This document shows, in pieces, positions 1 through 7,858 of a stretch of DNA of 15,369 nt. The notes beneath the pieces were generated by a model. That model was not told the DNA's origin. It saw only the letters and a program-made list of their open reading frames with translations, and did no database searches. Numbering within the stretch: position 1 is the stretch's first letter; every line of letters begins with the position of its first letter. Origin of the DNA: an archaeon (GTDB lineage Archaea; Thermoproteota; Nitrososphaeria; Nitrososphaerales; UBA183); assembly GCA_021786335.1 (NCBI GenBank), contig JAJYNM010000072.1, forward strand, positions 1-15,369, written 5' to 3'. The position numbers and the translations under genes are program-made.

Positions 1-1
1 C

Positions 2-1102
2 AAAGGAGGGACCGCGGCCATTCCCGGCCCCTTCGGGAGCGGCAAGACCGTTTCTCAACAGCAGCTCGCGAAGTGGAGCGACAGCAGGATAATCATCTAC
101 GTGGGTTGTGGCGAGCGAGGGAACGAGATGACCGAGGTCCTGGCGACATTCCCTGAACTCGAGGATCCCAGGTCCAAGAGGCCCCTCATGGAGAGGACGA
201 TCCTCGTAGCGAACACATCCAACATGCCGGTCGCCGCCAGAGAAGCGAGTATCTACACCGGGATCACGCTCGCGGAGTACTACAGGGACATGGGGTATGA
301 CGTCGCCCTCATGGCCGACAGCACGTCAAGGTGGGCCGAGGCCCTCAGGGAGATTTCAGGGAGGCTCGAAGAGATGCCGGGCGAAGAGGGGTATCCGGCG
401 TACCTCGGGAGTAGGCTAGCCGAGTTCTATGAGCGTTCAGGCAAGGTCGTCGCGCTGGGGCCCGACAGCAGGGTCGGATCGGTCACAGTGGTGGGTGCAG
501 TCTCCCCGCCCGGTGGGGACTTCTCTGAGCCTGTCTCACAAAACACTCTCAGGGTGACAAGGGTCTTCTGGGCGCTTGACGCGAGCCTTGCCTCTAGGAG
601 GCACTTCCCGTCTATCAACTGGCTCACAAGCTACTCGCTCTACACCGATGACCTGAAGGGCTGGTACCAAGAGAATGTGGCCAAGGAGTGGCCGGAGATG
701 CGCGCCGAGGCGCTGGGCATCCTCCAGAAAGAGGCGGAGCTCAACGACATCGTCCAACTCGTGGGCTATGACGCACTTCCCGAGTCAGAGAAGGGGGCCA
801 TGGATGTCGCGAAGAGCATCCGTGAAGACTATCTGCAGCAGAGCGCCTATGACGCGGTCGACACGTACACTTCCGTGAAGAAGCAGTACCTGATGTTGAA
901 CACCATCCTCACCTTCGGAAGGAAGGAGGCGGACGCAATAAAAGCCGGCGCCCGGGCATCACAGGTGTCCTCTCTCCCTGTCAAGGTAAAGATAGGGAGA
1001 ATAAAGTGGACCCCGGAGGAGCAGGTGGACGACTTCGTCAAAGGGGTGATGGCCGAGATGGAACAGCAGTTCGGTACCCTAATCCAGGAGGTCAAGGTCT
1101 GA
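2..1102 (+). CDS. atpA: A-type ATP synthase catalytic subunit A, 5'-truncated by window edge
   Basis: This is the nucleotide-binding catalytic subunit of the archaeal A1Ao ATPase, which hydrolyses or makes ATP in the cytoplasmic head. The frame is open from the first bases. The visible 366 residues begin just before the P-loop GPFGSGKT (fragment residues 9-16). They continue with GCGERGNEM, the [20 protein letters not shown] segment and [17 protein letters not shown], all hallmarks of subunit A. Family members run to about 590 residues, so roughly 225 N-terminal residues (barrel and bulge domain) lie outside the window. No intein interrupts the P-loop region, a known intein site in some archaeal A subunits. 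The gene ends one base before the atpB start codon, so the two are translationally coupled. Identification is secure; only the 5' end is unseen. Confidence 0.97.
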   Translation, partial: KGGTAAIPGPFGSGKTVSQQQLAKWSDSRIIIYVGCGERGNEMTEVLATFPELEDPRSKRPLMERTILVANTSNMPVAAREASIYTGITLAEYYRDMGYDVALMADSTSRWAEALREISGRLEEMPGEEGYPAYLGSRLAEFYERSGKVVALGPDSRVGSVTVVGAVSPPGGDFSEPVSQNTLRVTRVFWALDASLASRRHFPSINWLTSYSLYTDDLKGWYQENVAKEWPEMRAEALGILQKEAELNDIVQLVGYDALPESEKGAMDVAKSIREDYLQQSAYDAVDTYTSVKKQYLMLNTILTFGRKEADAIKAGARASQVSSLPVKVKIGRIKWTPEEQVDDFVKGVMAEMEQQFGTLIQEVKV

Positions 1103-1103
1103 G

Positions 1104-2492
1104 GTGACCGACCTCGTCTCATACAGGACGGTCTCACAGGTCGCAGGCCCGCTGCTTTTCGTGGAGAAGGTAGAGCACGCGGCCTACGGCGAGATGGTAG
1201 AGGTCACCAACGCTCTCGGGGAGAGAGTCCGCGGACAGGTGCTCGACGCGGGCGCAGGCCTGGCCGTCGTCCAGGTCTTCGGCTCGACCCTCGGGCTGAG
1301 CACCGCGGGCACTTCGGTCAGGTTCCTCGGCGAGACAGCAAGGATATCGGTGTCAGACGAGATGCTCGGAAGGGTCTTCTCCGGCCTCGGGAACCCGCGC
1401 GACTCTGGCCCAGCCATTGTCTCGAAGACCAAGGTGGAGATCGTCGGCTCTGCCATGAATCCCTACAGCAGGGAAGAGCCATCGGAGTTCATCCAGACGG
1501 GGATATCCACCATAGACGGCATGAACACGCTCGTCAGGGGGCAAAAGCTGCCGCTCTTCTCGGCCGCAGGCCTTCCGCACAACCTACTGGCGGCTCAGAT
1601 CGCAAGGCAGGCCAAGGTCCTCAACTCCTCGGAGAATTTCTCCGTGGTGTTCGCGGCGATGGGAATCACCAGCGAGGAGGCGAACTTCTTCATCAGGCAG
1701 TTCGAAGAAACGGGCGCCCTGGAGAGGACTGTCCTGTTTCTCAACCTCTCTTCCGACCCCTCGATGGAGCGGATTCTCACGCCCAGGCTCGCACTCACGA
1801 CTGCAGAGTATCTGGCTTACGAGAGGGAGAGCCACGTCCTCGTCATACTCACAGACATGACCAACTACTGCGAGTCGCTCAGGGAGATCGCCGCGGCGCG
1901 GAGCGAGGTCCCAGGCAGACGAGGCTACCCTGGTTACACCTACACAGACCTAGCCACCCTCTACGAGAGGGCGGGCAAGATCAAGGGCCGCAAAGGTTCG
2001 ATCACTCAGATCCCCATCCTCACCATGCCCGCGGACGACAAGACTCACCCGATTCCCGACCTCACCGGGTACATCACCGAGGGGCAGATCTACGTCAGCA
2101 GGGACCTTGACAGGTCTGGTGTCTACCCGCCAATCGACGTCCTCGAGTCACTCTCCAGGCTGATGAACCAGGGGATAGGCCCCAATAGGACAAGGGAGGA
2201 CCACAGGGGGATGGCCGACCAGCCCTACCCTTCATACGCCCAGGGGAAGGACGTGCGCGCACTCTCAGCCATCGTCGGCGAGGAGGCTCTCAGCGAGGCA
2301 GACAGGAAGTTCCTGAAAGTCGCAGAGCGGTTCGAACAGATGTTCGTCAAGCAGGGCGTCTACGAAGACAGGAGCATCGAACAGACCCTCGACATCGGTT
2401 GGCAGGTCATCGAGCCCCTCTCTGACACGGATATCAAGAGGATAAAACCGGAACTCGTCGAAAAGTACCGGAAGAGAACTACGGCCCAATAG
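1104..2492 (+). CDS. atpB: A-type ATP synthase subunit B (non-catalytic)
   Basis: This is the regulatory, non-catalytic partner of subunit A in the A3B3 hexamer. The 462 residues match the family's usual length of about 460. At the P-loop position there is [14 protein letters not shown] rather than a Walker A lysine, as expected for subunit B. Other family blocks include [14 protein letters not shown] sequence near residue 95, [19 protein letters not shown], and [20 protein letters not shown] followed by [10 protein letters not shown]. The start is GTG, one base after the atpA stop. The Shine-Dalgarno-like GGAGGTC at 1087-1093, inside the end of atpA, is well spaced for it. The gene is second in the visible operon and is followed after a short gap by atpD. 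Identification is very secure. Confidence 0.97.
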   Translation: MTDLVSYRTVSQVAGPLLFVEKVEHAAYGEMVEVTNALGERVRGQVLDAGAGLAVVQVFGSTLGLSTAGTSVRFLGETARISVSDEMLGRVFSGLGNPRDSGPAIVSKTKVEIVGSAMNPYSREEPSEFIQTGISTIDGMNTLVRGQKLPLFSAAGLPHNLLAAQIARQAKVLNSSENFSVVFAAMGITSEEANFFIRQFEETGALERTVLFLNLSSDPSMERILTPRLALTTAEYLAYERESHVLVILTDMTNYCESLREIAAARSEVPGRRGYPGYTYTDLATLYERAGKIKGRKGSITQIPILTMPADDKTHPIPDLTGYITEGQIYVSRDLDRSGVYPPIDVLESLSRLMNQGIGPNRTREDHRGMADQPYPSYAQGKDVRALSAIVGEEALSEADRKFLKVAERFEQMFVKQGVYEDRSIEQTLDIGWQVIEPLSDTDIKRIKPELVEKYRKRTTAQ

Positions 2493-2510
2493 GGCTGGTG
2501 GATGGGAACG

Positions 2511-3158
2511 ATGCCCGTCGCGATCAACATCAAGCCGACGAGGATGGAATACCTCCGGACGATGCGGAGGATTGCCGTCTCCCGTAAGGGGCTGAAGCTC
2601 CTCAAGCTCAAAAGGTCCGCCCTGATACTCGAGTTTTTCAACCTGAGCAAGACCCTGGCGGACATGAGGAGCGGCCTGCAGGCCAAGCTGCTCAAGGGAT
2701 ACGAAGGAATCCACGCGACTGAGATGTTCGTGGGACCGCTCAGACTCGAGTACGAGTCCATGCGAATCCCGCGCATCCACGAGTTGACCCTTACGAGCAA
2801 GAACGTGATGGGCGTCAGGATTCCAGAGATCACGTCGCAAGTATCAGGGAGTGCCGGTCAGGAGTATCTCCTCGAGATCCCAGCGGCGGTGAGCCAGGCG
2901 ATAAAGTCATTCGAGAGCCTCCACCAGATGGTCCTCGACGTGGCGGAGAAGGAGACCGCCCTGAGGAAGCTCCTGATGGAGATAGAGAAGGTCAAGAGGA
3001 GGTCGAACGCCATCGAAAACGTCCTCATCCCCAGACTCCAGGCCAACGCGCGGTACATCAAGTTCAGGTTCGACGAGATGGAGAGGGAGAGCTTCACAAA
3101 GCTCAAGACTGTGAAGAGGAAGCTCGCGGAGAGGGAAGAGGAGGAAGCAAACGCATGA
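2511..3158 (+). CDS. atpD: A-type ATP synthase subunit D (central rotor stalk)
   Basis: Subunit D is the long antiparallel coiled coil of the central rotor, turning inside the A3B3 head and linking it to the membrane ring. The protein opens with a conserved-looking NIKPTRMEYLRTMRRIAVSRKGLKLLK, shown here in two parts (INIKPTRMEYL, then RTMRRIAVSRKGLKLLK). It ends in a helix with VKRRSNAIENVLIPRL, a strong subunit D signature, and an acidic EREEEEANA tail. Two ATGs are possible, at 2502 and 2511. I chose 2511 because GGTGG at 2498-2502 sits 8 nt ahead of it, whereas 2502 would overlap that motif. This gives 215 residues, close to the family norm of about 210. The stop overlaps the next start (ATGA at 3155-3158). 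Confidence 0.93.
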   Translation: MPVAINIKPTRMEYLRTMRRIAVSRKGLKLLKLKRSALILEFFNLSKTLADMRSGLQAKLLKGYEGIHATEMFVGPLRLEYESMRIPRIHELTLTSKNVMGVRIPEITSQVSGSAGQEYLLEIPAAVSQAIKSFESLHQMVLDVAEKETALRKLLMEIEKVKRRSNAIENVLIPRLQANARYIKFRFDEMERESFTKLKTVKRKLAEREEEEANA

Positions 3159-3349
3159 GTGAAGAACCCAAGAAGCCAAGAAGGCTTCTGGGCATCCCTC
3201 CCTTCTACTGGGCTGTCCCCCCAACGCCCCGTCGGAAGGGATTCGTCAACGGACAGCAGAGGCGCTTCTACTTCGTCATGACCGCGCTCAAGGTGGCGAA
3301 GGTCGTGGCCATCGCTGCCGTCGCGTTGATGATAATAGGGGTGCTCTAG
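3155..3349 (+). CDS. Small one-helix membrane protein within ATPase operon, unknown
   Basis: I do not recognise this 64-residue protein. The first 45 or so residues are rich in Lys, Arg and Pro (SEEPKKPRRLLGIPPFYWAV, then PPTPRRKG). One hydrophobic helix follows at about residues 43-64 (MTALKVAKVVAIAAVALMII), running to the C-terminus. By the positive-inside rule the basic N-terminal part should be cytoplasmic. The ATG overlaps the atpD stop in ATGA, and GGAGG at 3140-3144 lies 10 nt upstream, so it should be made together with the ATPase subunits. It is much too small and has too few helices to be rotor subunit K. It could be an assembly factor or an accessory Ao subunit; this is inferred from position alone. 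Its 3' end also supplies the likely ribosome-binding site of the next gene. Confidence 0.75.
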   Translation: MSEEPKKPRRLLGIPPFYWAVPPTPRRKGFVNGQQRRFYFVMTALKVAKVVAIAAVALMIIGVL

Positions 3350-3350
3350 G

Positions 3351-3683
3351 ACGTCCACGAACTACACGGACCTCCTGAAGAAGATCAAGGAGGCCGAGGA
3401 AGCAAGCAACCGCGAGATATCCGAGAAGAGGAAGGCCCTGGAGGCGGAGCTCCTCAACCTGGAGAAGGAGACAGACAAGGCCATCGCAGACGGCAAGGAT
3501 GCGGCTGGCGCCTACGTCGCCGCCGAGACAGAAAAGGCCAGGCGTGCAGCCCAGGACAAGGCAGACTCCATCCTCACGGCCACCAAGAGGGAAGCCGACG
3601 CCCTCTCGGCGAAGTCGCTGAGCGAGAAGCGGCTACGCGAGATTGTCGACGAAGTGCTCTTCTCAGATTTCAAGGGCGAATAG
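3351..3683 (+). CDS. Coiled-coil peripheral-stalk subunit, H-like, with non-canonical start
   Basis: This frame is open from 3339 to the TAG at 3681-3683 and encodes a charged coiled coil: LLKKIKEAEEASNREISEKR, then repeated Ala/Glu/Lys heptads, ending RLREIVDEVLFSDFKGE. Length (about 110 residues), composition and the LLKKIKEAEE opening fit archaeal ATPase subunit H, which pairs with subunit E in the peripheral stalk. Subunit E is longer, with a globular end, so H fits better. No ATG, GTG or TTG occurs in the N-terminal half. The best start is ACG at 3351, giving M-S-T-N-Y-T-D-L-L-K-K, with AGGGGTG at 3337-3343 placed 7 nt upstream. Alternatives are CTG at 3375, an ATG misread as ACG, or a +1 shift from the preceding gene at CTC TAG G. 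The gene precedes atpI by 2 nt. Confidence 0.82.
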   Translation, partial: TSTNYTDLLKKIKEAEEASNREISEKRKALEAELLNLEKETDKAIADGKDAAGAYVAAETEKARRAAQDKADSILTATKREADALSAKSLSEKRLREIVDEVLFSDFKGE

Positions 3684-3685
3684 GT

Positions 3686-5737
3686 ATGCTGAAGCCGGCC
3701 GCGATGCAGAGGGTAGGGGTGGTGGGGTCGCGCGGGGAGAGGCAGCACGTGGTCTCGCTCCTACACGACCTGGGGGTCGTCCAGATCGAGCCCCTCTCAG
3801 AGGGAGCGGCCGCCCTCCTCCGCGCCGACGCCGAAGCCGCGGCCTCAAAGGAGGTCTCCGAAGAGCTGCTGCGTATCCGGTCGCTGATGTCGGCCCTTCC
3901 AAGGGCAGCCGCGACCGGGAAGAGGGGTTTCTCCTCCACCAAGGAAGTGATGGAAGTTTCGAAGTCCATCAAGATAGACGACGAGGTGGCCTCCCTCAAG
4001 CAGAGCGAGGAACGCCTGAAGTCGAAGATAGACGAACTTAAGGCCCGGGCTATCCTTGTCAGGAGTCTAGACTTCATCGACGCAGACCTCGGGGTCCTCG
4101 ACCTCGAGAGCGCAGCTTCATTCTTCGCCAGCCTTCCGGCTGACGGCTTCACCCGGCTCTCAAACGGACTCTCCTCTATCCAGGGGGTGATGGTCCAGTC
4201 TGCCGGCAGCGACCCCGTGCGGGTGGTGGTCGTCGTCCCCAGGGATGCATTCGAGAAGTTCGGCTCAATAGTCCAAGCAGCCAACATCAGACTGGAACGC
4301 ATCCCACCGATGGCAGGCACCGCCTCCCAGGTGCTGGACTCCCTCGAAGCGGCGAGGTCTCAGGCAGAGTCCGACCTCGCGAAGGTCGCGGAAGGCCTCC
4401 GGGCACTCTCGGAGAGGTACTATGGCGCCCTCTCCTCCGTCGAAGAACAGCTCCACATCGAGGCGAGGATCTATGAGGTCATAAACCAGTTCGGGTTCAC
4501 TGAGAGCAGTTTCGTGATGGAAGGGTGGGTCCCCCGGAAGAGCGAGCCAGCTCTCAGGGACGCCCTCGCACGCCACACCGAGTCGACCCTTGTCTTCGAC
4601 CTCCCTAGCGACAGCAGGCCTCCTACGCTGATGGAGACGCCGAAGAGGCTCAGATTCTTCGAGTCGTTCGTAAGGTTCTATTCGCTCCCCCAGTCCAACG
4701 AGTTCGACCCCACAGTGATCTTCGCGTTCACTTTCCCTATATTCTTCGGGCTGATGCTCGGCGACGTAGGGTACGGCCTGGTGATCCTGGGGGTGTCGCT
4801 ATGGATAATCAAGCGCGTCGAGCACCCCGGGGGGAAGACACTAGTCCCGGCCGGCCTGAGGAGTTTCGCCCGGAACATCTTCAAGCCGACCCAGTTCCGG
4901 AAGCTGGCGATGGCCATGGTCCCAGGCTCGATCATGGGGATTATCTTCGGGTTCATGTTCAACGCATACTTTGGGTTCCACTTCAACCAGTACCTCTACT
5001 CATACCTGAACTCTGCCCTCAAGCTCGACCTCCCCAGCAGCCTCACCACCAACGGCGCGATCCTCGACCCGATATCTTCGCAAGGCCTCAAGACACTGCT
5101 CCTGGTCAGCGGCTACGTCGGCCTCTTCGAGGTCTCCCTGGGGCTGGTGATGGGGATGGTCAACAAGTACTGGGAGGGGGAGAAACGCCATATCTATGGC
5201 AAGCTCGGTTGGCTGTTCGAGGCCTGGGGCATCGTGCTCATAGGCCTGACGGTCCTCCACCACGGGGACATCGACCCCGCCTCAAACCCGCTCGCAGGGG
5301 GGTACATCGGGCTCGTGGTGGCAGGGATGGCGCTCATCGCCTACGGCGAAGGGGGGGAGGCGCTCATCGAGCTCCCGTCTATAGTCAGCCACATACTCTC
5401 TTACACCAGGCTCGTCGGGATCCTACTTGCTTCCGTCGCCCTTGCTCTGGTGGTGGACACCCTTTTTTTGGGCGACGTAGCCAGCGGGCCGGCCTACGCT
5501 GTCATGGGCGTGGTCATACTTGTGACGGGGCAACTGTTCAACCTGGTGCTCGCCCTGTTCGAGCCTGGCATCCAGGGGGCCAGGCTCATCTACGTAGAGT
5601 TCTTCTCGAAGTTCTATCACGGCCAGGGAAGGATGTTCACCCCTTTCAGGGGGAGGCGGACCTACACCATGGGCAGGTTGGAGATGGCTGCGGAGGGTCA
5701 GGCCGTCCGAGCGGAACCGGCGCGAGTGCCTGCCTGA
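3686..5737 (+). CDS. atpI: A-type ATP synthase subunit I (a-subunit)
   Basis: Subunit I is the membrane stator that forms the proton half-channels against the K ring and anchors the peripheral stalks. The 683 residues match the family (about 620-700). Residues 1-330 form the soluble domain with long helices. From about residue 345 there are seven or eight membrane helices. Residues 359-364 read GDVGYG inside FFGLMLGDVGYGLVI, and LSYTRLVGILLASVALA places the conserved stator arginine at R575. EFFSKFYHGQGRMFTPFRG near residue 640 is the characteristic C-terminal block. The ATG lies 2 nt after the H-like stop. This is the last ATPase gene here; the next gene is convergent. Assignment is secure. 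Confidence 0.97.
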   Translation: MLKPAAMQRVGVVGSRGERQHVVSLLHDLGVVQIEPLSEGAAALLRADAEAAASKEVSEELLRIRSLMSALPRAAATGKRGFSSTKEVMEVSKSIKIDDEVASLKQSEERLKSKIDELKARAILVRSLDFIDADLGVLDLESAASFFASLPADGFTRLSNGLSSIQGVMVQSAGSDPVRVVVVVPRDAFEKFGSIVQAANIRLERIPPMAGTASQVLDSLEAARSQAESDLAKVAEGLRALSERYYGALSSVEEQLHIEARIYEVINQFGFTESSFVMEGWVPRKSEPALRDALARHTESTLVFDLPSDSRPPTLMETPKRLRFFESFVRFYSLPQSNEFDPTVIFAFTFPIFFGLMLGDVGYGLVILGVSLWIIKRVEHPGGKTLVPAGLRSFARNIFKPTQFRKLAMAMVPGSIMGIIFGFMFNAYFGFHFNQYLYSYLNSALKLDLPSSLTTNGAILDPISSQGLKTLLLVSGYVGLFEVSLGLVMGMVNKYWEGEKRHIYGKLGWLFEAWGIVLIGLTVLHHGDIDPASNPLAGGYIGLVVAGMALIAYGEGGEALIELPSIVSHILSYTRLVGILLASVALALVVDTLFLGDVASGPAYAVMGVVILVTGQLFNLVLALFEPGIQGARLIYVEFFSKFYHGQGRMFTPFRGRRTYTMGRLEMAAEGQAVRAEPARVPA

Positions 5738-5809
5738 GTCTCCCCAAACTGCGCGGGCGTCAACCTGTATAGAGGGCTCTGCCGCCGATCCACACACGCA
5801 GTCACGAGC
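5738..5809. other. Short convergent intergenic region
   Basis: These 72 nt separate the end of atpI from the end of the oppositely oriented prenyl synthase. I see no strong hairpin or T-run that would mark a clear terminator for either gene, and no open frame of interest. Confidence 0.5.
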
Positions 5810-6676
5810 TCAGCGCTGGCGCCTGATTGAGAAGTCGGCCAGGTCCTCTAGCAGTACCGTGGCCTCGTTCCGGGGGATGTGGATGAGCACACGTTTGGCC
5901 TCTTCTGCATAGGACTGGGCCTGGGCAGTTATCTTCCCGACTACCTCGCTCTCGCTGTGTGTCTTCAGCAGGCCTAGCGACACCTTGTCCTTTGACCTCC
6001 AGTCAAGCAGGTCGTCCTTGAGCTGGTAGGCGATCCCTATACATCTGCCATAGTCGGCCAGAGCTTGGACCTCCTTCTCGTCCCCGCCCGCGATCATGGC
6101 ACCGAGCTTCGCCGAGGTCTCGAAGAGGGACGCAGTCTTCTCGGTGACTATCCTGATGTACTCGTCCCAGGTGAGTTTGTAGATCTGGGGGTCGATGGTG
6201 AGCTCAGAGTACTCTCCCTCAGACATCTGGAGTGCTGCGCTGCTGACCTCTTCGGCGATCCTTTTGTCGTCGTATCTCGCCGCGATGGCGAGTATCATGG
6301 CGAAGACGAAGTCCGCGCTGAGGAGCGACGCGCTGTAACCGTACTTCAGGTGGAAAGGGACCTTGTTCCTCCTGGCCTTTTCTTCGTCGATGACATCGTC
6401 ATGTATGATTGACTCGGTGTGCAGGAGCTCCACGGCTACCGCCGCCCCGAGGACTCTGTCGTCTTTGCAGCCGAGGGCCTCTGCAGACAGCATGAGCATC
6501 ACGGGTCTCACCCGCTTCCCTCCCTCTATGGCATAGACAAGCGGATCGTAGAACCTCGAGTGGGTGTAGCGCTTGAACTCGCGGACCAGTGCCGAGTCTG
6601 CGCGCAATGCGTAGGACTTCATGCGCTCTTCCAACGACTCGAGCGACACGGCCCTGTCTTCTCCCACCCTCTCCAT
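5810..6676 (-). CDS. Polyprenyl (probably geranylgeranyl) diphosphate synthase, short form
   Basis: This is a class I trans-prenyltransferase that condenses isopentenyl diphosphate onto an allylic diphosphate; in archaea it typically makes the C20 precursor of ether lipids. The 288 residues show GGKRVRP (52-58) for diphosphate binding, the first Asp-rich motif HDDVID (D93, D94, D97) and the second DDLLD (D221, D222, D225). No aromatic residue sits at the -4 or -5 position before the first motif (it reads ESIIHDD), so product length cannot be fixed from this. The protein is about 40 residues shorter than usual. After the second motif the expected GK-x-G-x-D and EGKxTLP segment is missing or very divergent. 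ATG at 6676 lies 29.5 nt from the centre of a TATA palindrome, so the mRNA is probably leaderless. Confidence 0.92.
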   Translation of the reverse strand: MERVGEDRAVSLESLEERMKSYALRADSALVREFKRYTHSRFYDPLVYAIEGGKRVRPVMLMLSAEALGCKDDRVLGAAVAVELLHTESIIHDDVIDEEKARRNKVPFHLKYGYSASLLSADFVFAMILAIAARYDDKRIAEEVSSAALQMSEGEYSELTIDPQIYKLTWDEYIRIVTEKTASLFETSAKLGAMIAGGDEKEVQALADYGRCIGIAYQLKDDLLDWRSKDKVSLGLLKTHSESEVVGKITAQAQSYAEEAKRVLIHIPRNEATVLLEDLADFSIRRQR

Positions 6677-6701
6677 GACAATAGCGAATGGATTAGGCTG
6701 G

Positions 6702-6709
6702 TTATATAA
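6702..6709. promoter_or_regulatory. Palindromic TATA box shared by two divergent genes
   Basis: TTATATAA is its own reverse complement. Its centre (6705.5) lies 29.5 nt from the first base of the leftward ATG (6676) and 29.5 nt from the first base of a rightward in-frame TTG (6735). Archaeal transcription starts about 26-27 nt from the TATA centre, so both mRNAs would begin 2-3 nt before their start codons. Confidence 0.65.
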
Positions 6710-6734
6710 TGAGTTCTCTCAATCGCTCAGGCAG

Positions 6735-7442
6735 TTGCTTCCATTCAAGGCGCATCACTTGCTGGTCGGGAACAGGCACATCCTGCCTCTGCCAAAGCTC
6801 AGTTCGCCTCAGCTGCAGTTCCTCGTTGGAGAGATAGAGAAGAGAGGCTTCGTTGTAAGACAGGAGGCGGGTTCCGTCACGGCGACGTCTCAGGGTCCAG
6901 CGGTGCACCTGGAGCAGGCTGGCTACTGCTGGTCTTCGAAAGACCCGTCTGACCTGATACTGCCGCTCGTCCCCGAACTTCTCTCATTCCCAAAGGAGCG
7001 TGTCACTGCCATGGAATTCAGCCAGATGTACTTCTCGGCCTTCCTCGCAGACGGGGTCCCTTCGGTCAAGGCCCGCCCTAGGCTGGAGGCGGCCTCGAAC
7101 TGGGCGAAGCTCAGGGCTATTGGAGATTGCGGCTTGACCCCCGACGAGCGCCTCGCGGCCTCCAGCCTTGTAGGCTCCGCCGACCTTGTCGGACCCCTGG
7201 TGACTGACTTTCCGACCGACGAATCGTCTTCCATGTTCATCGGTCGGAGGATGTATTTCCAATCAGTCGTACCTGGCCCTGAGGCTGGGACAGCTCTCAG
7301 GGAGGTTGGAGAGATGAAACGCAGGAACTGCTATGTCCCACGAGACGGGGTATTCAGGAACTTCGGACCGTCTCTCATGATGGAATGCTCGTCCGAGGTA
7401 GCCTCGGAAGCCGGAGAGTGGTGCTTCCTCAGGCCAGAATGA
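6735..7442 (+). CDS. Unrecognised protein divergent from prenyl synthase
   Basis: I do not recognise this protein. The open frame extends left to 6621, but that part runs antisense into the prenyl synthase start. The TTG at 6735 fits the shared TATA box and gives 235 residues; ATG at 6675 is the alternative and would lie upstream of the expected transcript start. The protein is soluble-looking, with no membrane helix or signal peptide. It begins with a hydrophobic/basic stretch (LLPFKAHHLLVGNRHILPLP), then a likely helix (SPQLQFLVGEIEKRGF). A middle section contains CGLTPDERLAASSLVGSADL, and the C-terminal part holds three of its cysteines (RRNCYVP, MECSSE, EWCFLRPE). Codon use resembles the neighbouring host genes. 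It ends 36 nt before the tRNA gene. The function is unknown. Confidence 0.7.
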   Translation: MLPFKAHHLLVGNRHILPLPKLSSPQLQFLVGEIEKRGFVVRQEAGSVTATSQGPAVHLEQAGYCWSSKDPSDLILPLVPELLSFPKERVTAMEFSQMYFSAFLADGVPSVKARPRLEAASNWAKLRAIGDCGLTPDERLAASSLVGSADLVGPLVTDFPTDESSSMFIGRRMYFQSVVPGPEAGTALREVGEMKRRNCYVPRDGVFRNFGPSLMMECSSEVASEAGEWCFLRPE

Positions 7443-7478
7443 GAAAGCTCTAATTGCAGACCCGCCCGGCCCTGCTCA

Positions 7479-7588
7479 GCCCCGGTAGTATAGAGTCCGC
7501 AAGGGCGTAAAGCCCGGTCAAACACAAAGTGTCGAGAGTATGCCGGCCTTTCGAGTCGGCGACCCGGGTTCGAATCCCGGCCGGGGCA
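7479..7588 (+). tRNA. tRNA-Glu (anticodon UUC) with insertion, probably intron, in D-loop
   Basis: The acceptor stem GCCCCGG (7479-7485) pairs with CCGGGGC (7581-7587), followed by discriminator A7588; CCA is not encoded. The T arm is CCGGG-TTCGAAT-CCCGG (7564-7580). The anticodon stem CCGGC/GTCGG encloses loop CTTTCGA (7548-7554), which gives anticodon TTC. The D stem GTAT (7488-7491) pairs with GTAT (7538-7541), using G-U ends. The D-loop between them is 46 nt instead of about 10. The excess contains two small hairpins, GGGC-GTAAA-GCCC (7503-7515) and ACAC-AAA-GTGT (7522-7532). Removing about 7494-7512 and 7520-7536 would leave a normal loop, AGCCCGGTCA. A weak TATA-like CTAATTG lies about 26 nt upstream of the gene. 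Confidence 0.88.
7571..7588 (+). repeat. Attachment-site repeat, left copy (3' end of tRNA-Glu)
   Basis: The sequence cgaatcccggccggggca covers part of the T-loop, the T-stem 3' strand, the acceptor 3' strand and the discriminator base. It is identical to 14970-14987. Confidence 0.7.
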
Positions 7589-7858
7589 AAGAATCCTACC
7601 TCAGAATGAGCTCCGTTAATTTAAGAAAGGTTGATTAAGGTTATTCCAGACAAGCCGTCGCTACGCTTCAAGCTACGATAGTCAACAATTCGTAAGTATG
7701 TCATCGCTCTGTAACCAAGACAAAGCCGAAAGCCGAGTACTTATGAGACGGCGCGCAACGAGCCGACAGAACGTCACTCTTGTGGCGACAGTATTCGTAA
7801 GTGCTCGTGGAATAGCCGAATGTGCAAGCCGGCGGCCATCATGTCAGATAATAGAAAG
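7589..7858. other. Gene-free stretch downstream of tRNA-Glu
   Basis: About 270 nt between the tRNA end and the SDR gene's stop. Both strands hold only short frames of unconvincing composition. The tract is AT-richer than the host genes to the left. I find no integrase fragment here, although this is where one might be expected next to the attachment site. Confidence 0.5.

Noticed and set aside
2..120. Possible intein in the subunit A P-loop
   Set aside because: The sequence runs uninterrupted from GPFGSGKT into the following conserved blocks.
2265..2840. 191-codon frame on the minus strand across atpB and atpD
   Set aside because: It is antisense to two secure ATPase genes, spans their junction and has no recognisable domain.
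3155..3349. The 64-residue protein as proteolipid subunit K
   Set aside because: Subunit K needs at least two helices and an ion-binding Glu within one of them; this protein has one helix and no acidic residue in it.
4801..5772. Long open frame of 323 codons on the + strand
   Set aside because: It overlaps atpI in another frame, is extremely rich in Arg, Pro, Gly and His, and reflects the GC-rich codon positions of atpI.
7687..7802. Ten-base direct repeat ATTCGTAAGT at 7687-7696 and about 7793-7802
   Set aside because: Only two copies, with no conserved flanks and no gene relation; short enough to be chance in this AT-richer stretch.
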